Origin: Gemelliphila asaccharolytica
GTDB lineage: Bacteria; Bacillota; Bacilli; Staphylococcales; Gemellaceae
DNA: 17,704 nt
Direction: 5' to 3'
Assembly (NCBI RefSeq): GCF_001553005.1
Contig: NZ_KQ959906.1
Location: 22,475-40,178 of the forward strand
Position 1 is the first letter of the stretch; each line of letters opens with the position of its first letter. The notes under the pieces are model-generated. The model saw only the letters and a list, made by a program, of their open reading frames with translations. It was not told where the DNA came from and ran no database searches. The position numbers and the translations under genes were made by a program. Below are positions 17,443 to 17,704 of this stretch, in pieces.

Positions 17443-17704
17443 TTATTTTCTTTTTCTTCTTGTTAGCCTTTCAAGTGCTAGTAAACCTACTGCTAAGATA
17501 GTTACAAGCGTTTTGTTTGACTTAGGTGTTTGTGGACTTGTTTTTGGTAAAGTTTTTTGCTCGTTTATCACATCTTTTTCTTGTTTTGGTTTTGGTGTTT
17601 TGTTTTCTGGTGCTTGTGGTTTTTGTTTTTCTTTGACTTTTACTGTAGCTTGTTTGGTTGCTACTGCTCCTTTACTGTCAGTTACTTTATAAGTAATTTT
17701 GTAT
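17443..17704 (-). CDS. Cell-wall-anchored surface protein, C-terminal end (LPKTS sorting signal)
   Basis: Partial gene; the 5' end lies right of the window. The frame runs from 17703 to TAA 17445-17443 and gives 86 residues. First comes the last strand of an Ig-like/PKD-like repeat (ITYKVTDSKGAVATKQATVKV). A proline- and lysine-rich linker follows (about 24-50), then LPKTS, a hydrophobic stretch TLVTILAVGLLAL, and a basic tail RLTRRKRK. This is the layout of a sortase substrate, but the motif reads LPKTS where LPXTG is canonical. The hydrophobic part is short (about 13 residues) with a glutamate before the basic tail. The full protein is likely a large, repeat-bearing surface adhesin, though its binding domain is outside the window. 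The terminator directly downstream shows it is the end of a transcript. Confidence 0.82.
   Translation of the reverse strand, partial: YKITYKVTDSKGAVATKQATVKVKEKQKPQAPENKTPKPKQEKDVINEQKTLPKTSPQTPKSNKTLVTILAVGLLALERLTRRKRK

Noticed and set aside
17357..17692. Plus-strand frame of 111 codons rich in Ser/Phe/Leu that looks like a membrane protein
   Set aside because: It is antisense to the LPKTS surface-protein end and its terminator; the minus-strand frame has a recognisable sorting signal and Ig-like motif.

Overview
The window is chromosomal DNA from a very AT-rich Gram-positive bacterium of the Firmicutes. The lineage is read from four things: a Bacillus-type pyr operon controlled by PyrR attenuation, a heterodimeric PyrD/PyrK dihydroorotate dehydrogenase, a membrane CdaA-CdaR cyclic-di-AMP module, and a sortase-type cell-wall anchor at the right edge. 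A Gemella-like coccus or a Parvimonas-like anaerobic coccus would fit, but the sequence alone does not settle the genus.

Layout, left to right. At 2-163 (+) is the last part of a DUF819 (YjcL-like) membrane protein. It is followed by a perfect palindromic terminator (171-210) that probably serves both converging transcripts. From 10771 down to 363 (minus strand) runs a complete de novo UMP operon in the order pyrR-pyrB-pyrC-carA-carB-pyrK-pyrD-pyrF-pyrE. A near-perfect vegetative promoter (10890-10918) drives it. A PyrR-binding hairpin plus terminator lies before pyrR and a second set lies between pyrR and pyrB. Carbamoyl phosphate synthase, aspartate transcarbamylase, dihydroorotase, dihydroorotate dehydrogenase, orotate phosphoribosyltransferase and OMP decarboxylase are all present with their key residues. 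The uracil permease gene pyrP, found between pyrR and pyrB in Bacillus subtilis, is absent.

Divergent from pyrR, 11122-13153 (+) holds cdaA (membrane diadenylate cyclase), cdaR (YbbR-repeat regulator) and an unrecognised 80-residue membrane protein. Overlapping or nearly touching genes and one terminator mark this as an operon. glmM, the usual third gene in Bacilli, is not here. From 16950 down to 13363 (minus) lie nrdA and nrdB, a class I ribonucleotide reductase of the Ia type with an ATP-cone and no nrdI or nrdH beside it. It ends at a strong terminator.

About 490 bases without a gene (16951-17442) separate nrdA from the C-terminal 86 residues of a surface protein (17443-17704, minus). 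That protein has an Ig-like domain tail, a charged linker and the unusual sorting motif LPKTS.

The themes are nucleotide supply (UMP synthesis, deoxyribonucleotide synthesis) and c-di-AMP signalling. I see no mobile element, CRISPR array, tRNA, rRNA or clear novel multi-gene system. The points most worth checking are the cdaA-cdaR-small membrane protein arrangement, the second PyrR attenuator whose three alternative structures can be read directly, and the non-canonical LPKTS anchor.
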